From JBCCMQ01 sp039026235 (GTDB lineage: Bacteria > Pseudomonadota > Alphaproteobacteria > Rhodobacterales > Rhodobacteraceae): a stretch of 64,000 nucleotides of DNA. Within the stretch, counting starts at the first letter, position 1, and each line of letters begins with the position of its first letter. Both the position numbers and the translations under genes were made by a program. Under the pieces are notes generated by a model. It did no database searches. It was not told where the DNA came from and worked only from the letters and a program-made list of their open reading frames with translations. The stretch is taken from the NCBI GenBank assembly GCA_039026235.1, contig JBCCMQ010000001.1, positions 372,001 through 436,000 on the forward strand. Direction: 5' to 3'. Below, in pieces: positions 32,149 through 41,782 of the stretch.

Positions 32149-33309
32149 TCAATGCATCGCAAGTGGGGCGAGGTGTTCCGCAAGCCGGGCGGCCGCGCTG
32201 TCCCAGGTAAAGCGCTCTGCCCGCGCCAGACCGGCCGCGCGCAGGTCTTGGGCTAGGGCGTCGTCTTCCGTAATCAGATCCATGGCTGCCGTCCAGCCAC
32301 CCGTATCCAGCGGATCGACCAGCAGCGCCGCATCGCCGCAGACCTCGGGCAAGGCGCCACCGGTTGAGGCAATGACCGGGCAGCCACAGGTCATCGCTTC
32401 TACCGCTGGCAGACCGAAACCTTCGGTGATCGACGGGATCGCCAGGGCCCGGGCTGCTTCGTAAAGGGCGCGCAGCTCCGCGTCCGTTATCCGCCCAAGG
32501 AACCGTAGATCCGGGTCCGGCTTGATGCCCGCCTCGGCGAAAACTGACGGATTTCCGCCACCCGCGATGACCAGCGGCATGCGTCGGTCCGCCCGCGCCA
32601 ATGCCGCCTTGGCCAGTCGGGCCAGATTCTTGTGGGGCGCCAGGCTGCCGATCACCAAAATGAAGCCGTCCGGCGTCAGGTTATGGCGGGTGAGCGTCTT
32701 CGCGTCCGGGGCAGTCCGCAGAATGTGATCGGCGCCGTTTGGGACCACGCCCACTTTATCGGCGTCCGCAATGCCGCATTCCGCCAATTCCCCGCGCGAA
32801 AACTCGGACACGGTTAGGATCTGGGCGGCAGTCCGCGCCAAGTGCGGCTGCGCCACGCGGTACCAGGTGCGAAACGCGCGCGAATAGGCTTTGGGCTGTC
32901 GAAAGACCTGCGCGTCATGGATGATCACGATCTGGCGTTTTCGGCCAATGGGCCCGATGTTGCACGGGCTAAGAAGCCAGTCCTGCGGATCGGCGCGCGC
33001 GAGGCTGAGCTGTTCCCAGACTTGCGATCCAAAACGCGCGGGCGACGGCGAGGTAATATCGAGAAGGGAGGCGGGGCGCGCTTCTGCGCTGGCAATCTCG
33101 CCCGCCGGGCGCCGGGCCCGCAGCCGGGAAAAGCCCAAAGGAGGACCGCGCCGCATCAGGGCCAGGGCCAGTTCGGTTGCAACGCGGTCGACGCCCGTCA
33201 TCGGACGCATCAAAAAACGGGCATTCAGCACAAGATCAGGCACGGGGTGCCAGGCCAGGTGACCGCAGCGGCGGGCAAAGACGCATGCATCGGCGTAAAA
33301 CTGCCGCAC
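32149..33309 (-). CDS. Glycosyltransferase family 4 (GT-B)
   Basis: A GT-B enzyme of up to 386 residues. The GT4 C-terminal domain is clear: FILVIGSLAPHKNLARLAKAA near residue 225, DLRFLGRITDAELRALYEAA, and the E-x7-E motif in PSITEGFGLPAVEAMTCGCPVIAS. The N-terminal strand VLNARFLMRPMTGVDRVA matches mannosyltransferases of the same group. The start is uncertain: GTG 33309 gives the longest form, while GTG 33243 starts closer to the first conserved strand; neither has a clear ribosome site. It is divergent from the acyltransferase at 33395. Confidence 0.9.
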   Translation of the reverse strand: MRQFYADACVFARRCGHLAWHPVPDLVLNARFLMRPMTGVDRVATELALALMRRGPPLGFSRLRARRPAGEIASAEARPASLLDITSPSPARFGSQVWEQLSLARADPQDWLLSPCNIGPIGRKRQIVIIHDAQVFRQPKAYSRAFRTWYRVAQPHLARTAAQILTVSEFSRGELAECGIADADKVGVVPNGADHILRTAPDAKTLTRHNLTPDGFILVIGSLAPHKNLARLAKAALARADRRMPLVIAGGGNPSVFAEAGIKPDPDLRFLGRITDAELRALYEAARALAIPSITEGFGLPAVEAMTCGCPVIASTGGALPEVCGDAALLVDPLDTGGWTAAMDLITEDDALAQDLRAAGLARAERFTWDSAAARLAEHLAPLAMH

Positions 33310-33394
33310 CGCGGCACAAGGATAGATCTGACGACAGCCTTTCCGTCATCCTACCGGTCAGGGATCGGTTGCGGCGCTCGGGGCGAACAAACGC

Positions 33395-34471
33395 ATGCAG
33401 ATTATCGCAAACCTTCAGTTTCTCCGCGCCGTGGCGGCGGCCATGGTCGTTGCGCATCACCTGCGCGATCTTGTTATCGCGCAGTACCCGTTTCTGCAGC
33501 CGGTTACCGTCGGTGCTGCCGGTGTCGATGTGTTCTTTGTGCTTTCGGGCGTCGTGATCACGCTGTCTTACATGGCCAACCCGGTTCCGGCAGGCGCATT
33601 CATGCTGCGCCGAATCCTGCGCGTTGTGCCGCTTTACTGGATCACGCTTGGCGCCATCGGTGCTGCCCTTCTGGTCGGTCTCGCACCGCTTGGGATCGTT
33701 CCGGACGACGCAACCTTGACCCATATGCTTCAGTCTCTCTTTTTCGTTCCCTTCGAACGGGCCCATGGGGCCGTCATGCCGCTTTTGGGTGTCGGCTGGA
33801 CGTTGAACTACGAGATGTTTTTCTATGCCGTCTTCGCATTGCTTTTGGCGGGTTTGCCGCGTTTTCATCCGGCAATGGTGGCGGTTGCCATGGCGACACT
33901 CGTCGCGCTGGGCACGCTGTTGCCCGAACCGGCGGCAGCGGCAGAGCTTTTCTGGAACTTCTACACCCATCCCCTGTTGCTCGAATTTGCCGCAGGTGTT
34001 GCGCTTGCGGTCTGGTGGCGGGGCAGGGCACCGCGACCGACCGATGCCCGCTGGGGCGCTGCCTTTCTGGCCGCCGGTGCATTCGGGTTGGTGATGGTCG
34101 CCGCGCCGGCGGGCTTTGCCCAGCTTGATCAGGGACGCGTCGTTTACTTCGGCTTGCCAGCGGTCATGCTTGTGTCCGGCGCAATGCTTCTTGAAGGCGC
34201 GGGGTACAGGGCAGGCGGGCCGTTCTGGATGCTTCTCGGGGCAGCCAGTTACGCCGTCTACCTGTCCCACCCGATCCTTCTTCAGGTGCTGGGAAAGGCG
34301 CTTGGTCCGGGCCTGGAAACGGCGGCCAAGCCCGTGGCTCTGACTGTCGTCGTCATCGGCTTCATCGTCGCGCACATCGCAGGTGTGGCGCTTCACGTCT
34401 GGCTCGAAAAACCCGTGACGCACCTCTTGTCGGCGCGGCTTCGCCGAATGGGTCCAGCGCGGCGCATCTGA
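33395..34471 (+). CDS. Acyltransferase 3 family membrane protein (ExoZ/OafA-like)
   Basis: A 358-residue integral membrane acyltransferase with about 10 helices. The N-terminal signature NLQFLRAVAAAMVVAHHL contains the R and HH residues essential in the family. VDVFFVLSGVVIT and MLRRILRVVPLYWI follow, and the middle W-T-L-N-Y-E-M-F-F-Y motif (GWTLNYEMFFY) is typical of ExoZ-type acetyltransferases. It would O-acetylate the EPS repeat unit. Two such genes are present (see 35716), suggesting two different acyl decorations. Confidence 0.9.
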   Translation: MQIIANLQFLRAVAAAMVVAHHLRDLVIAQYPFLQPVTVGAAGVDVFFVLSGVVITLSYMANPVPAGAFMLRRILRVVPLYWITLGAIGAALLVGLAPLGIVPDDATLTHMLQSLFFVPFERAHGAVMPLLGVGWTLNYEMFFYAVFALLLAGLPRFHPAMVAVAMATLVALGTLLPEPAAAAELFWNFYTHPLLLEFAAGVALAVWWRGRAPRPTDARWGAAFLAAGAFGLVMVAAPAGFAQLDQGRVVYFGLPAVMLVSGAMLLEGAGYRAGGPFWMLLGAASYAVYLSHPILLQVLGKALGPGLETAAKPVALTVVVIGFIVAHIAGVALHVWLEKPVTHLLSARLRRMGPARRI

Positions 34472-34476
34472 CAGGC

Positions 34477-35367
34477 TCAGGGCCATAGCGTCTCAAGAAC
34501 CCGCCCGACCGAGCGCACCGCCAGCGCGTCCATCTTGGGCAGCATTGCCGGATCCGAACGCTTAAAACGGATCTCGATATTGCCTTTGCCGAACCGGTCA
34601 GGGTTCCCAAGGACCGAGTGATACTTCGCAGCCGGTGCGACCGAAGCCTCGCCCGTCCACTGAACGCCATCCAAAACCTCGCCAGCCACGGCGCCGAGAG
34701 CGCGGGCCAATGCCGTACGCGGATCGGTTGCGAAATCGCCATAGCTGATGCGGCAGACCTTGGCCCGCCGAGACAACGCCCGCGCGGCCTGCTCGGCCTT
34801 GACCCAGTCGCCCGCCGCTTCGGCGATTGACGGTTTCTTCATCGGACTGTTGGTCGAAGGTTCGAATTTTGGTGTGCGCCACGATGTCAGAACGTCCGTT
34901 GCGCGCCGGTATGTGTGCAGAAACACCGGATCAAGGCCCGCCGCCAGCACCCAGGCGCGTGGCCCGGCTTTTGAGCTGTCAATCACGGTCGTGGCGCCCG
35001 ATACGGTGCGGATTGCCGCAAAGAGCTGTCGTTGGAGCGCGATGAAATCAGCTAGTCGCGGATCCTGCCTGATCCTGTCGATGTCATACCGCAGACCCGC
35101 CAGATAGCGGTTGCGGACCACGAAGTGTTCCAGCTTTCCCAGATCCGCAATTTCGCGGGGGCCGATCCCCGCCTGAGAAAGAACCTCGGTCCAAAACGGG
35201 CAGTCGGCGACCGGCGCGCCACAGGAGCAAAGAAGCTGATCCATGGGAAGCCGCCAGAGTGCGTGCACCTCGCCCACGGCAAACGCCGTCGGCGCGCTGT
35301 TCAGAACCCGCTCGATCACGGTGGAACCGCTTCGTCCAGAACCGATGACGTAAACCAGATCGACCAT
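34477..35367 (-). CDS. Sulfotransferase family protein
   Basis: A 296-residue protein with the PAPS-binding loop VYVIGSGRSGSTVIERVLN at the N terminus, a cysteine pair region LLCSCGAPVADCPFW, TVIDSSKAGPRAW, and the 3'-phosphate binding segment FLHTYRRATDVLTSW. It most likely transfers sulfate to a sugar hydroxyl. GGAAAGAG 5 nt before the ATG at 35367 favours this start over an ATG ten codons upstream. Together with the P-loop protein at 25017, it makes a sulfated polymer plausible. It is convergent with the first acyltransferase gene, 5 nt apart. Confidence 0.85.
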   Translation of the reverse strand: MVDLVYVIGSGRSGSTVIERVLNSAPTAFAVGEVHALWRLPMDQLLCSCGAPVADCPFWTEVLSQAGIGPREIADLGKLEHFVVRNRYLAGLRYDIDRIRQDPRLADFIALQRQLFAAIRTVSGATTVIDSSKAGPRAWVLAAGLDPVFLHTYRRATDVLTSWRTPKFEPSTNSPMKKPSIAEAAGDWVKAEQAARALSRRAKVCRISYGDFATDPRTALARALGAVAGEVLDGVQWTGEASVAPAAKYHSVLGNPDRFGKGNIEIRFKRSDPAMLPKMDALAVRSVGRVLETLWP

Positions 35368-35715
35368 TAGGCTCTTTCCGGCCGCGCGCTCTGGCACGGC
35401 GTTCGTCTTCAGCGCGCGGTGTTGCGGGCTGACACCATACGGAAAAGGTTGCTTAGCAGGCGCAGCATTTCAACAGCTGGCGGCGGCATTAGCGCGTGCG
35501 CCCATAATCCAGTGATCCGTTTGGCAAAAAAAGCATCATTCAGCGGACAACTTCGGCGGATGGCCGCCCACGGCCCGCCAGCGCGTGCTGCAACGCGGCA
35601 TACCCCTTGACGGCGCCCTTCGCTGCGTGCCGCCTTGCGGTGTAGGTTTACCAACCCGCTATCGGCGGAGTTGAACGCGTTTTGTAGAGATGTCTCCAAA
35701 GCGGGGAACGTGCTG
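35368..35715. other. 348-nt divergent intergenic region
   Basis: It lies between the leftward sulfotransferase and rightward acyltransferase genes and presumably holds both promoters. A TTGACG at 35607-35612 resembles a -35 element but has no convincing -10 at 16-18 nt. A leftward frame (35409-35801) is open but lacks protein-like features and would run into the acyltransferase N terminus. No RNA gene was recognised. Confidence 0.45.
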
Positions 35716-36765
35716 GTGCCCATCGCCAAGATTTCTGAGGCTGATCTCGTCGGGACCGAGGCCCGGCGCACATCCGATGCGCGGGGCGCAGCGGCGTCCA
35801 AGCGCGATCTGGACCTGGATGTCGGTCGTGGTATCGCGATTTTGTTGGTTGTCTACGGTCACGCGCTGATCGGTGCGATCGGCGCGGGGCTGGATGCGAC
35901 GGTCGCGCGGTTCTGGGTTATCATGATCTACACCAGCCACATGGCCTTCTTTTTCGCCGTATCGGCGTTTTTGTCCGCAGGCATGGTGGGGCGCAACTGG
36001 CCCGCGTTCTGGCGGGCGGCGGCGCAGCGCATCCTGTGGCCCTACCTTTTGTGGAGCCTTGTTCTTTACAGCGCTCACTTCGTGATGAGCGGCTATACGA
36101 ACACGGCCCTGGCCGAGTATCAGCCCTGGCGCATCCTGTGGAAACCGCCATCGGTGATGTGGTTTCTCTGGTATCTTCTTGTCGCTTTGATTGCATCGCG
36201 TGTCCTAAGGCGCGCGCCGCGCGGGCTGACGGCGACCATCGGCGCCGCCGCATTTGCAGCCGCCTACGTCTGGGAGGGCGTACCGTCTGAGATGCGCTTT
36301 GTCGGGCTTTTCCTGTTGGTTGCCGCAGGCGGCGCCGACCTTCGGCGTTGGATCGCCCAGCCTTGGGTAATTGCTGTGGCAGGAGCAGTAATGGCGGCCA
36401 TGGGCTATCTGGCGGCCCTTCAGGCGCAGGCCCCAATTGTCGGCTATCCGGCCTTTGCACCAGTGTATATCGCTGCCGCCTTTGCCGGGCCGGTTTTCCT
36501 TTTCGCGCTGAGTGCCTTTATCGCCGGGCGATTTGACGGCCTGAATGCGACATTAGCCCTTAGCTATATAGGTCAGAAAACAATGGCAATTTTTGTCATG
36601 CATATACTCCTGACCGCCGGCACGCGCATTGCGCTTGTCGCCGGTGGCATGACAAGCTGGGGCGGCATCGTATTGCTCTCATTCCTGGCGGGTGTCGTCG
36701 TCCCGTTGGTCTTCGCCTGGCTGGCCGAGCGGATGGGCATCGGCGCCGCCATGGGCTGGCGATGA
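35716..36765 (+). CDS. Acyltransferase 3 family membrane protein (second copy)
   Basis: A roughly 349-residue membrane acyltransferase of a different branch from the one at 33395: LDLDVGRGIAILLVVYGHAL (R and the single H of the active site), MAFFFAVSAFLSA, RILWPYLLWSLVLY and WFLWYLLVALIA. The start is uncertain. GTG 35716 has GGGGA 8 nt upstream; the frame is open to 35635. Its stop overlaps the next glycosyltransferase start (ATGA), so the two are coupled. It likely decorates or modifies the EPS subunit. Confidence 0.85.
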   Translation: MPIAKISEADLVGTEARRTSDARGAAASKRDLDLDVGRGIAILLVVYGHALIGAIGAGLDATVARFWVIMIYTSHMAFFFAVSAFLSAGMVGRNWPAFWRAAAQRILWPYLLWSLVLYSAHFVMSGYTNTALAEYQPWRILWKPPSVMWFLWYLLVALIASRVLRRAPRGLTATIGAAAFAAAYVWEGVPSEMRFVGLFLLVAAGGADLRRWIAQPWVIAVAGAVMAAMGYLAALQAQAPIVGYPAFAPVYIAAAFAGPVFLFALSAFIAGRFDGLNATLALSYIGQKTMAIFVMHILLTAGTRIALVAGGMTSWGGIVLLSFLAGVVVPLVFAWLAERMGIGAAMGWR

Positions 36766-37916
36766 CCGGACGCCTGATCATAAATGGGCGCTTCCTCGCG
36801 GCGCCGCAAGGCGCTGTCAATGCGGTTGCCTCAGAGTTGACCCGGGCCCTTATTCGTCTGTCACACGAGGATGAAACGGCACCGGATGTGCGCCTGGTTG
36901 TTCCGCCCACGCTGGTCGAGGCGGCGCGGCTTTCGGGTTTAGAGGCCATACCCGTGGGCCGGGGCGGCGGACTCGGCTGGGATCAGGCGTTTCTGCCCCG
37001 CCTGGCCGGGCTCGGCACCATCTGCAGCTTCTTCAACACAGTGCCCTTTTGGGGCACGGGCTACGTCACTTTGCTGCACGATGCCCATGTGTTTACAACG
37101 CCGGGCACGTACCGCCGGGCAACGGCGATCTGGCGGCGATCATTGTCGCGGCGCGCTGGCCGTGCTGGAAACCACGTGCTCACCGTATCCAAATCCGCAC
37201 TCAGTGATCTTGTCGGTCTCAGGTTGGCCCGTCCCGAGGCCGCCGGCGTGATCCCCCTCGGGCCCGGCAAGGCTGCCCATGCCGAAGCGGATCCCTCAAT
37301 TCTGGCAACCCTGGGAGTGCCCGAAATGCCGCCGGTGTTCCTGGGGCTCGCCTCAACGCTGCACCACAAAAACACGTCGCTCCTGTTACGGGCATTTTCC
37401 GATCCGCGCCTTGCCGACGCGCGCCTTGTCCTCTTCGGCCCTGCATCTGCGGCTGATTTTGCGTGGACCGGTGCCGCCGTGCCATCCAATGTCATTTTTG
37501 CGGGATATGTGCCGGACGCGGCCTTGGCGGCTCTTTATGATCGGGCCGTGGCATTCCTTCTGCCGTCGCGGGCTGAGGGGTTCGGCCTTCCTGTGCTTGA
37601 AGCAATGTTTCGCGGTGCGCCGTCGATTGTTGCGCCCTGTGGTGCGCTGCCAGAGGTCGGCGGCAAGGCGGTTTTGACCGCTGGACCGGATGACCCGGGT
37701 GCCTGGGTGGTTGCCGCCCGGCGCCTGATCGATGAACCGGGGTTGCTGGAATCGCTCCGCTTGGCCGGACGGGAACAGGTTCGGGGCTATACCTGGGCGG
37801 CGGCTGCGCGCGCGACCTTGGATCACATCGGGGCCTGGGGTCTCTTGGACAGCCCTTCAGTCGACAAAAATGCGCAGATCAACCACCCGCGTGCGCAAAG
37901 CGAAGGCGCTGGTTAG
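36762..37916 (+). CDS. Glycosyltransferase family 4 (GT-B)
   Basis: A 384-residue GT-B enzyme related to the one at 32149: RLIINGRFLAAPQGAVNAVA at the N terminus, LLHDAHVFTTPGTYRRA, then PPVFLGLASTLHHKNTSLLL and the E-x7-E motif LPSRAEGFGLPVLEAMFRGAPSI. It probably adds one sugar to the lipid-linked EPS unit. ATGA overlap couples it to the acyltransferase. Its last 60 nt overlap the convergent flippase gene, so the final about 20 residues (hydrophilic) are of low conservation value. Confidence 0.92.
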   Translation: MTGRLIINGRFLAAPQGAVNAVASELTRALIRLSHEDETAPDVRLVVPPTLVEAARLSGLEAIPVGRGGGLGWDQAFLPRLAGLGTICSFFNTVPFWGTGYVTLLHDAHVFTTPGTYRRATAIWRRSLSRRAGRAGNHVLTVSKSALSDLVGLRLARPEAAGVIPLGPGKAAHAEADPSILATLGVPEMPPVFLGLASTLHHKNTSLLLRAFSDPRLADARLVLFGPASAADFAWTGAAVPSNVIFAGYVPDAALAALYDRAVAFLLPSRAEGFGLPVLEAMFRGAPSIVAPCGALPEVGGKAVLTAGPDDPGAWVVAARRLIDEPGLLESLRLAGREQVRGYTWAAAARATLDHIGAWGLLDSPSVDKNAQINHPRAQSEGAG

Positions 37917-39305
37917 TGCGGCCAGAGCAAGAGCTGTGGCTGCACCAATTGCCAAAAGCGGCAGGCCGGGCTGTACCGAGGCGGCAAGACCGGTCCATGC
38001 CAGCGCCAGCATGCACCCATAAAGGGCCAAAAGCCCGGCGGCCCGCGCGGCCCCCCGCAAGGCCGGGCGGACATCGATCTGGCCCCAGCGTCCCATGACC
38101 CAAACCGCCGCGACCGAGGTCATCAAGGCCACAACGGCCTGCACTGCAGCCAGCATTGTATAGCCGAACGGCGCAGCAATGATGATCGCCGTCAGCATCA
38201 CCGATGTCCAAATCAGGTTGTGGTACATGGCGACACTGGTGGTGTGCCGCGCGGCAAAAACAGGTTCGACAAACATGTTGCCGGACAGGAATGCGGCACG
38301 GGCCCCCAGCGCATAAAGCGCACCGAGCGCGGCCAGATAGTCCGGCTGGAACAGCGTTTCCACCAACGGGCGGCCGAGGACGACGATCGTTAGGGCAAAG
38401 CCGCCCGTTAGGAAAACAGCGGTGCCCAGATAACGGGTCAAGAGCGGCGACAGGGGCGCCGACGACCGCGCCGCGGCCCCGAAGCTTTTCAAGGCAAAGA
38501 TGCGCAGCGGCTGGGCGATGATGTCGACGGTGCCGGTCGCCAGCCGGTTGGCAAATCTGTAGAGCCCGGCCTCGGCGGTGCTGAAGATCAGGGCGAGTAT
38601 CAGATCGGTGCCGAAGACCGAGAAAAAATTCAGAAAGCGGGCGCCATAAAGACCCACCGCATAGCGTGTGGACCGCCAGGCCATGCCACGGTCAAAGCCA
38701 AAACGGGGACGGCGGGGCAGCGATAGCGTAAAAAGCAGAAGGCCCAGCGCGATACGCGCCGCCCGATAGGCAACAAGCGCAAAAAGGGATTGCCAGACGA
38801 TGAGCAACAGACACCCCGCCGCCAGACCACCGAGGTTTGAGATCGCCAGAACCAAGAAATACCGCCGCATCAGCCCGGCGCGCGTCAGCACGGCGGACGC
38901 CCAGCCGATCAGCGACGCAAAAGGCTGCAGAAATCCGAAAAGACGCAGCACCGGGGCGAGTTCCGGCGCATCGAACAATCGCGCAATGGGCCCTGCCAGC
39001 AAGACCAGCGTCGCTCCGCCCAGGGTGCCGATCCCAACCATCATCCAGAACATGGTCGACAGAACGCGGTCTTCATCCTCTGAGGCATTCACCAGGTAGT
39101 GAAAGTACCCCGTGTAGGTCAGCATGACGACGAATTCGACGAAGACGATGGCCAGCGTATAGACCCCATACTCGGCCGGGGTCAGAAATCCCGCGGCAAG
39201 AATCGTGATGACGAACGATGCGACCTGTTGCGACGATAGACCGACGACCGAGATGACCGCATTTGCGCCACCGGATTTGGCCGACTGTCCATCTTTGGCC
39301 TGCAA
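37857..39305 (-). CDS. Polysaccharide flippase (Wzx/ExoT-like), probable TTG start
   Basis: A 482-residue MOP-superfamily flippase with about 12-14 helices (for example VVGLSSQQVASFVITILAAGFL, AEYGVYTLAIVFVEFVVML and GLYRFANRLATGTVDIIAQPL). It would flip the undecaprenyl-linked repeat unit across the inner membrane. The frame is open to 39632, but that would overlap the divergent ExoP-like gene. The TTG at 39305 has AGGAGAG 6 nt upstream and gives the usual Wzx length. It is convergent with the glycosyltransferase at 36762. Confidence 0.88.
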   Translation of the reverse strand: MQAKDGQSAKSGGANAVISVVGLSSQQVASFVITILAAGFLTPAEYGVYTLAIVFVEFVVMLTYTGYFHYLVNASEDEDRVLSTMFWMMVGIGTLGGATLVLLAGPIARLFDAPELAPVLRLFGFLQPFASLIGWASAVLTRAGLMRRYFLVLAISNLGGLAAGCLLLIVWQSLFALVAYRAARIALGLLLFTLSLPRRPRFGFDRGMAWRSTRYAVGLYGARFLNFFSVFGTDLILALIFSTAEAGLYRFANRLATGTVDIIAQPLRIFALKSFGAAARSSAPLSPLLTRYLGTAVFLTGGFALTIVVLGRPLVETLFQPDYLAALGALYALGARAAFLSGNMFVEPVFAARHTTSVAMYHNLIWTSVMLTAIIIAAPFGYTMLAAVQAVVALMTSVAAVWVMGRWGQIDVRPALRGAARAAGLLALYGCMLALAWTGLAASVQPGLPLLAIGAATALALAALTSAFALRTRVVDLRIFVD

Positions 39306-39543
39306 AGCGGGCTCTCCTGGCGCCAAATCGCGCGCTTTTAGGCGGCAAACCGCCTCGATTAACGTACGTTTCGTGACAATGCTGCTTTGCAGCAAATACG
39401 GGGTTGCCGCCCAGCAAACAAGAATGCTTTGGTTCTCCAAGACTTTAGCGGTGACCTGAGCGCGTATTTTCGCCGATTGCACGTTGCGTATGCAGCCCAA
39501 AGCGGCACCGGTTCGCCGCCAAATGCCCGGGAGGTTTCGGATC

Positions 39544-41682
39544 TTGAACCTGAGGCCCCGTGACCATCTGCTGGACGAAGCGCCCCTGCCGATCGATGCC
39601 GACGACAGGGTCGATCTGGCGGCGCTGACCAAATCGGTCTGGCGGCGAAAGTGGATGATTATTGCCGCTGCTGTCCTGGGCGCCGTGGTTCTTTACCTTT
39701 ATGCGGCCACGCTTCCCGAGAAATTCACCGCGCGGGCCTTTGTAATGCTGGATCCCCGTGAACAGCAGGTGATTTCTTCCCAAGAGCTGGTTGTCGGTGA
39801 TCTGGAACTGAACAATCCGATCCTTGAGAACGAGGTGGCGATCTTGCGATCTTCGGTCTTGCTTGAAGAGGCGATTGCTATTCTGGGCGTCGATCGTTTC
39901 GCGCCTTTGCTCTCATCGTCCGGTGCCTTCAGCCTTCTTTCCGGAAGCACCAGTTCCGAGCCGCCCAGCGACGTTGCGCTTTTGGAACAGGTCAAGGTCG
40001 CGCTTCGGGACGGATTGCGCGTCAGCCGCATGGGCGAATCCTACATCATCGAGATCGCGAGCAGCACGGTCGACGCAGAGCTGTCCGCGCTGGTCGCGAA
40101 CACAATCGGCGAGACCTATATCAACCGGCAGCTCGCCGAACGGCGGCGCGTGGCCGAAAGCGCCACCAGCTGGCTGGCCGGAGAGGTTGAGGCCTGGCGC
40201 GTCGATCTCGTGGATGCCGAACGCCGCGTCGAAGTCTACAAGCGCAGCCAGCTTGACGCCGTCGGTACCTCGCCCGAGGTGCTGGAAAGTCAGTTGGCGG
40301 AATTGATTGAGCAATTGGCCTTGGCGCGATCCGATCTGGCCACCGAAGAGGCGCGTCTGGCGCAGCTTGATGCCATGATGGCCGAACACGGGCCGGCAGC
40401 CGTGGCGGCGACCAGCACGTCAAGTTTTCTGGGCGCACTTCGGATCCAGGCCGAAGAGCTTGTGCGCCAGGACCGCGCCTTGGCGGTGTCGCTTGGACCA
40501 AAACATCCGGAACGGATCTTATTGGCCGAGGAAACGGCGCGGCTGGAGGCCGTGATTGCGGGCGAGGTTGAGAACATCACGCGGGCGCACCGAAGCGAGA
40601 TTGAAGTGTTGCGCACACGCGTGCTGACACTGTCTGGCAGCGTCGAGGCGCTAGAGACGCAGATTGCCGACATCTCGTCTTCTTCCATCCGCCTGCGGCA
40701 GTTCGAGCGCGAGGCCGACGCCGCGCGGGCGAGCTATGAGGACCTGCTGGCCCGTTTGGGTGAGGCCCGGGCGCAGGTGGAGCTGCAACGCTCAGAGGCG
40801 CAGTTTCTGAGCACCGCAAAGCCGCCCACCTCGCCCTCGGCGCCGCGGCCAAAACTGATGGCGGCCTTTGGCGGTGCCTTGGGTCTTACCGGAGGGTTGG
40901 TCGCGGCTGTCATCCTGCACTTTGGCTCGTCTGGATTCGTTCAGCGTCAAAGCCTTGAGATGGCAACCCGGCAGCGTGTTCTATCGGTGTTGCCTACCGA
41001 GCGGATATCCGGCCCGGGAGATGTCGGACGCCTGTTTGAAGGACTCAGCTATTCGCTTTTCGCCCAGCGGATCCGTCAGCTGCGCACTGTGTTATCCCTT
41101 TCGGAAACATCGGAGTCGCAATCGATCCTGGTTATTTCCTCTGCCGCCGGTGAAGGGAAGACGACAACCAGTCTTGCGCTGGCCGAGGTCTTCGGTTTGG
41201 CGGGCGGGCGTACAATTCTGATCAACCTTGATCCGCAGGGTAGCCCCGGAGCGCTCAAAGGCCGGTCTTCTCAGGCCCGCGATCTTGCGAATTATCTGGT
41301 GGGAGCGGCGGATCTGGATCAGGTGATCGAAAATTCCGAGGGCGGCCGGTACGATTTGGCGTCTCTGGGGCGGGACAAGGACATTCTGTCCGACAGTCTG
41401 TCCCATACAAAGTTCCGGCATCTTCTGGCGGTGCTCAAGGAACGGTATGACACGGTGCTAATTGACTCGCCGCCCATTCTGTCGGTGTCCGACGGTCTGC
41501 CCATTGCGGCCACGGTGGATAAGGTCCTCTATCTTGTCCGTTCGCGGAAGACACCGCGCGCTGCCGTTTTGCACGGCCTGGCCATGTTGCGCAGTGTCAA
41601 TGTGCGCTCGGTCGGGCTGGTTCTGACCATGGCAGAAGTGGGAGAGGAGTCGTCGCCCTACGGCGCGGCGGATGCGCAGTGA
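39544..41682 (+). CDS. Wzc/ExoP-like polysaccharide co-polymerase with tyrosine-kinase-type ATPase domain
   Basis: A roughly 712-residue chain-length regulator. A Wzz domain has a first transmembrane segment (MIIAAAVLGAVVLYLYAA), a long periplasmic coiled coil (about 190-430), a proline-rich second membrane region (KPPTSPSAPRPKLMAAFGGALGLTGG) and a cytoplasmic BY-kinase-like domain. Walker A is SSAAGEGKTTTSLALA (about 532), A' reads ILINLDPQG (about 560) and Walker B is VLIDSPP (about 637). The C terminus (ESSPYGAADAQ) has a single tyrosine instead of a Tyr cluster. The TTG at 39544 (GGGAGG 9 nt upstream) is preferred; ATG 39490 is an alternative. Confidence 0.88.
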   Translation: MNLRPRDHLLDEAPLPIDADDRVDLAALTKSVWRRKWMIIAAAVLGAVVLYLYAATLPEKFTARAFVMLDPREQQVISSQELVVGDLELNNPILENEVAILRSSVLLEEAIAILGVDRFAPLLSSSGAFSLLSGSTSSEPPSDVALLEQVKVALRDGLRVSRMGESYIIEIASSTVDAELSALVANTIGETYINRQLAERRRVAESATSWLAGEVEAWRVDLVDAERRVEVYKRSQLDAVGTSPEVLESQLAELIEQLALARSDLATEEARLAQLDAMMAEHGPAAVAATSTSSFLGALRIQAEELVRQDRALAVSLGPKHPERILLAEETARLEAVIAGEVENITRAHRSEIEVLRTRVLTLSGSVEALETQIADISSSSIRLRQFEREADAARASYEDLLARLGEARAQVELQRSEAQFLSTAKPPTSPSAPRPKLMAAFGGALGLTGGLVAAVILHFGSSGFVQRQSLEMATRQRVLSVLPTERISGPGDVGRLFEGLSYSLFAQRIRQLRTVLSLSETSESQSILVISSAAGEGKTTTSLALAEVFGLAGGRTILINLDPQGSPGALKGRSSQARDLANYLVGAADLDQVIENSEGGRYDLASLGRDKDILSDSLSHTKFRHLLAVLKERYDTVLIDSPPILSVSDGLPIAATVDKVLYLVRSRKTPRAAVLHGLAMLRSVNVRSVGLVLTMAEVGEESSPYGAADAQ

Positions 41683-41782
41683 GCTGCTCTTGGCGACTCT
41701 AGGGCGCCCAAGCTTAGGTCAGGACGCGCAAAACCATAGCGCATGCGCAGTAATTCGACCAACCTAAGCGGGGAATTGCCTG

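Noticed and set aside
33236..34486. A 416-residue minus-strand frame, longer than the gene opposite
   Set aside because: It is antisense to the acyltransferase-3 gene, is highly charged with many Lys, His, Asp and Gln, and lacks domains. The acyltransferase has clear helices and the R/HH motif.
35409..35801. A 130-residue minus-strand frame upstream of the sulfotransferase
   Set aside because: It would run through the start of the second acyltransferase and shows no domain or ribosome site; treated as promoter region.
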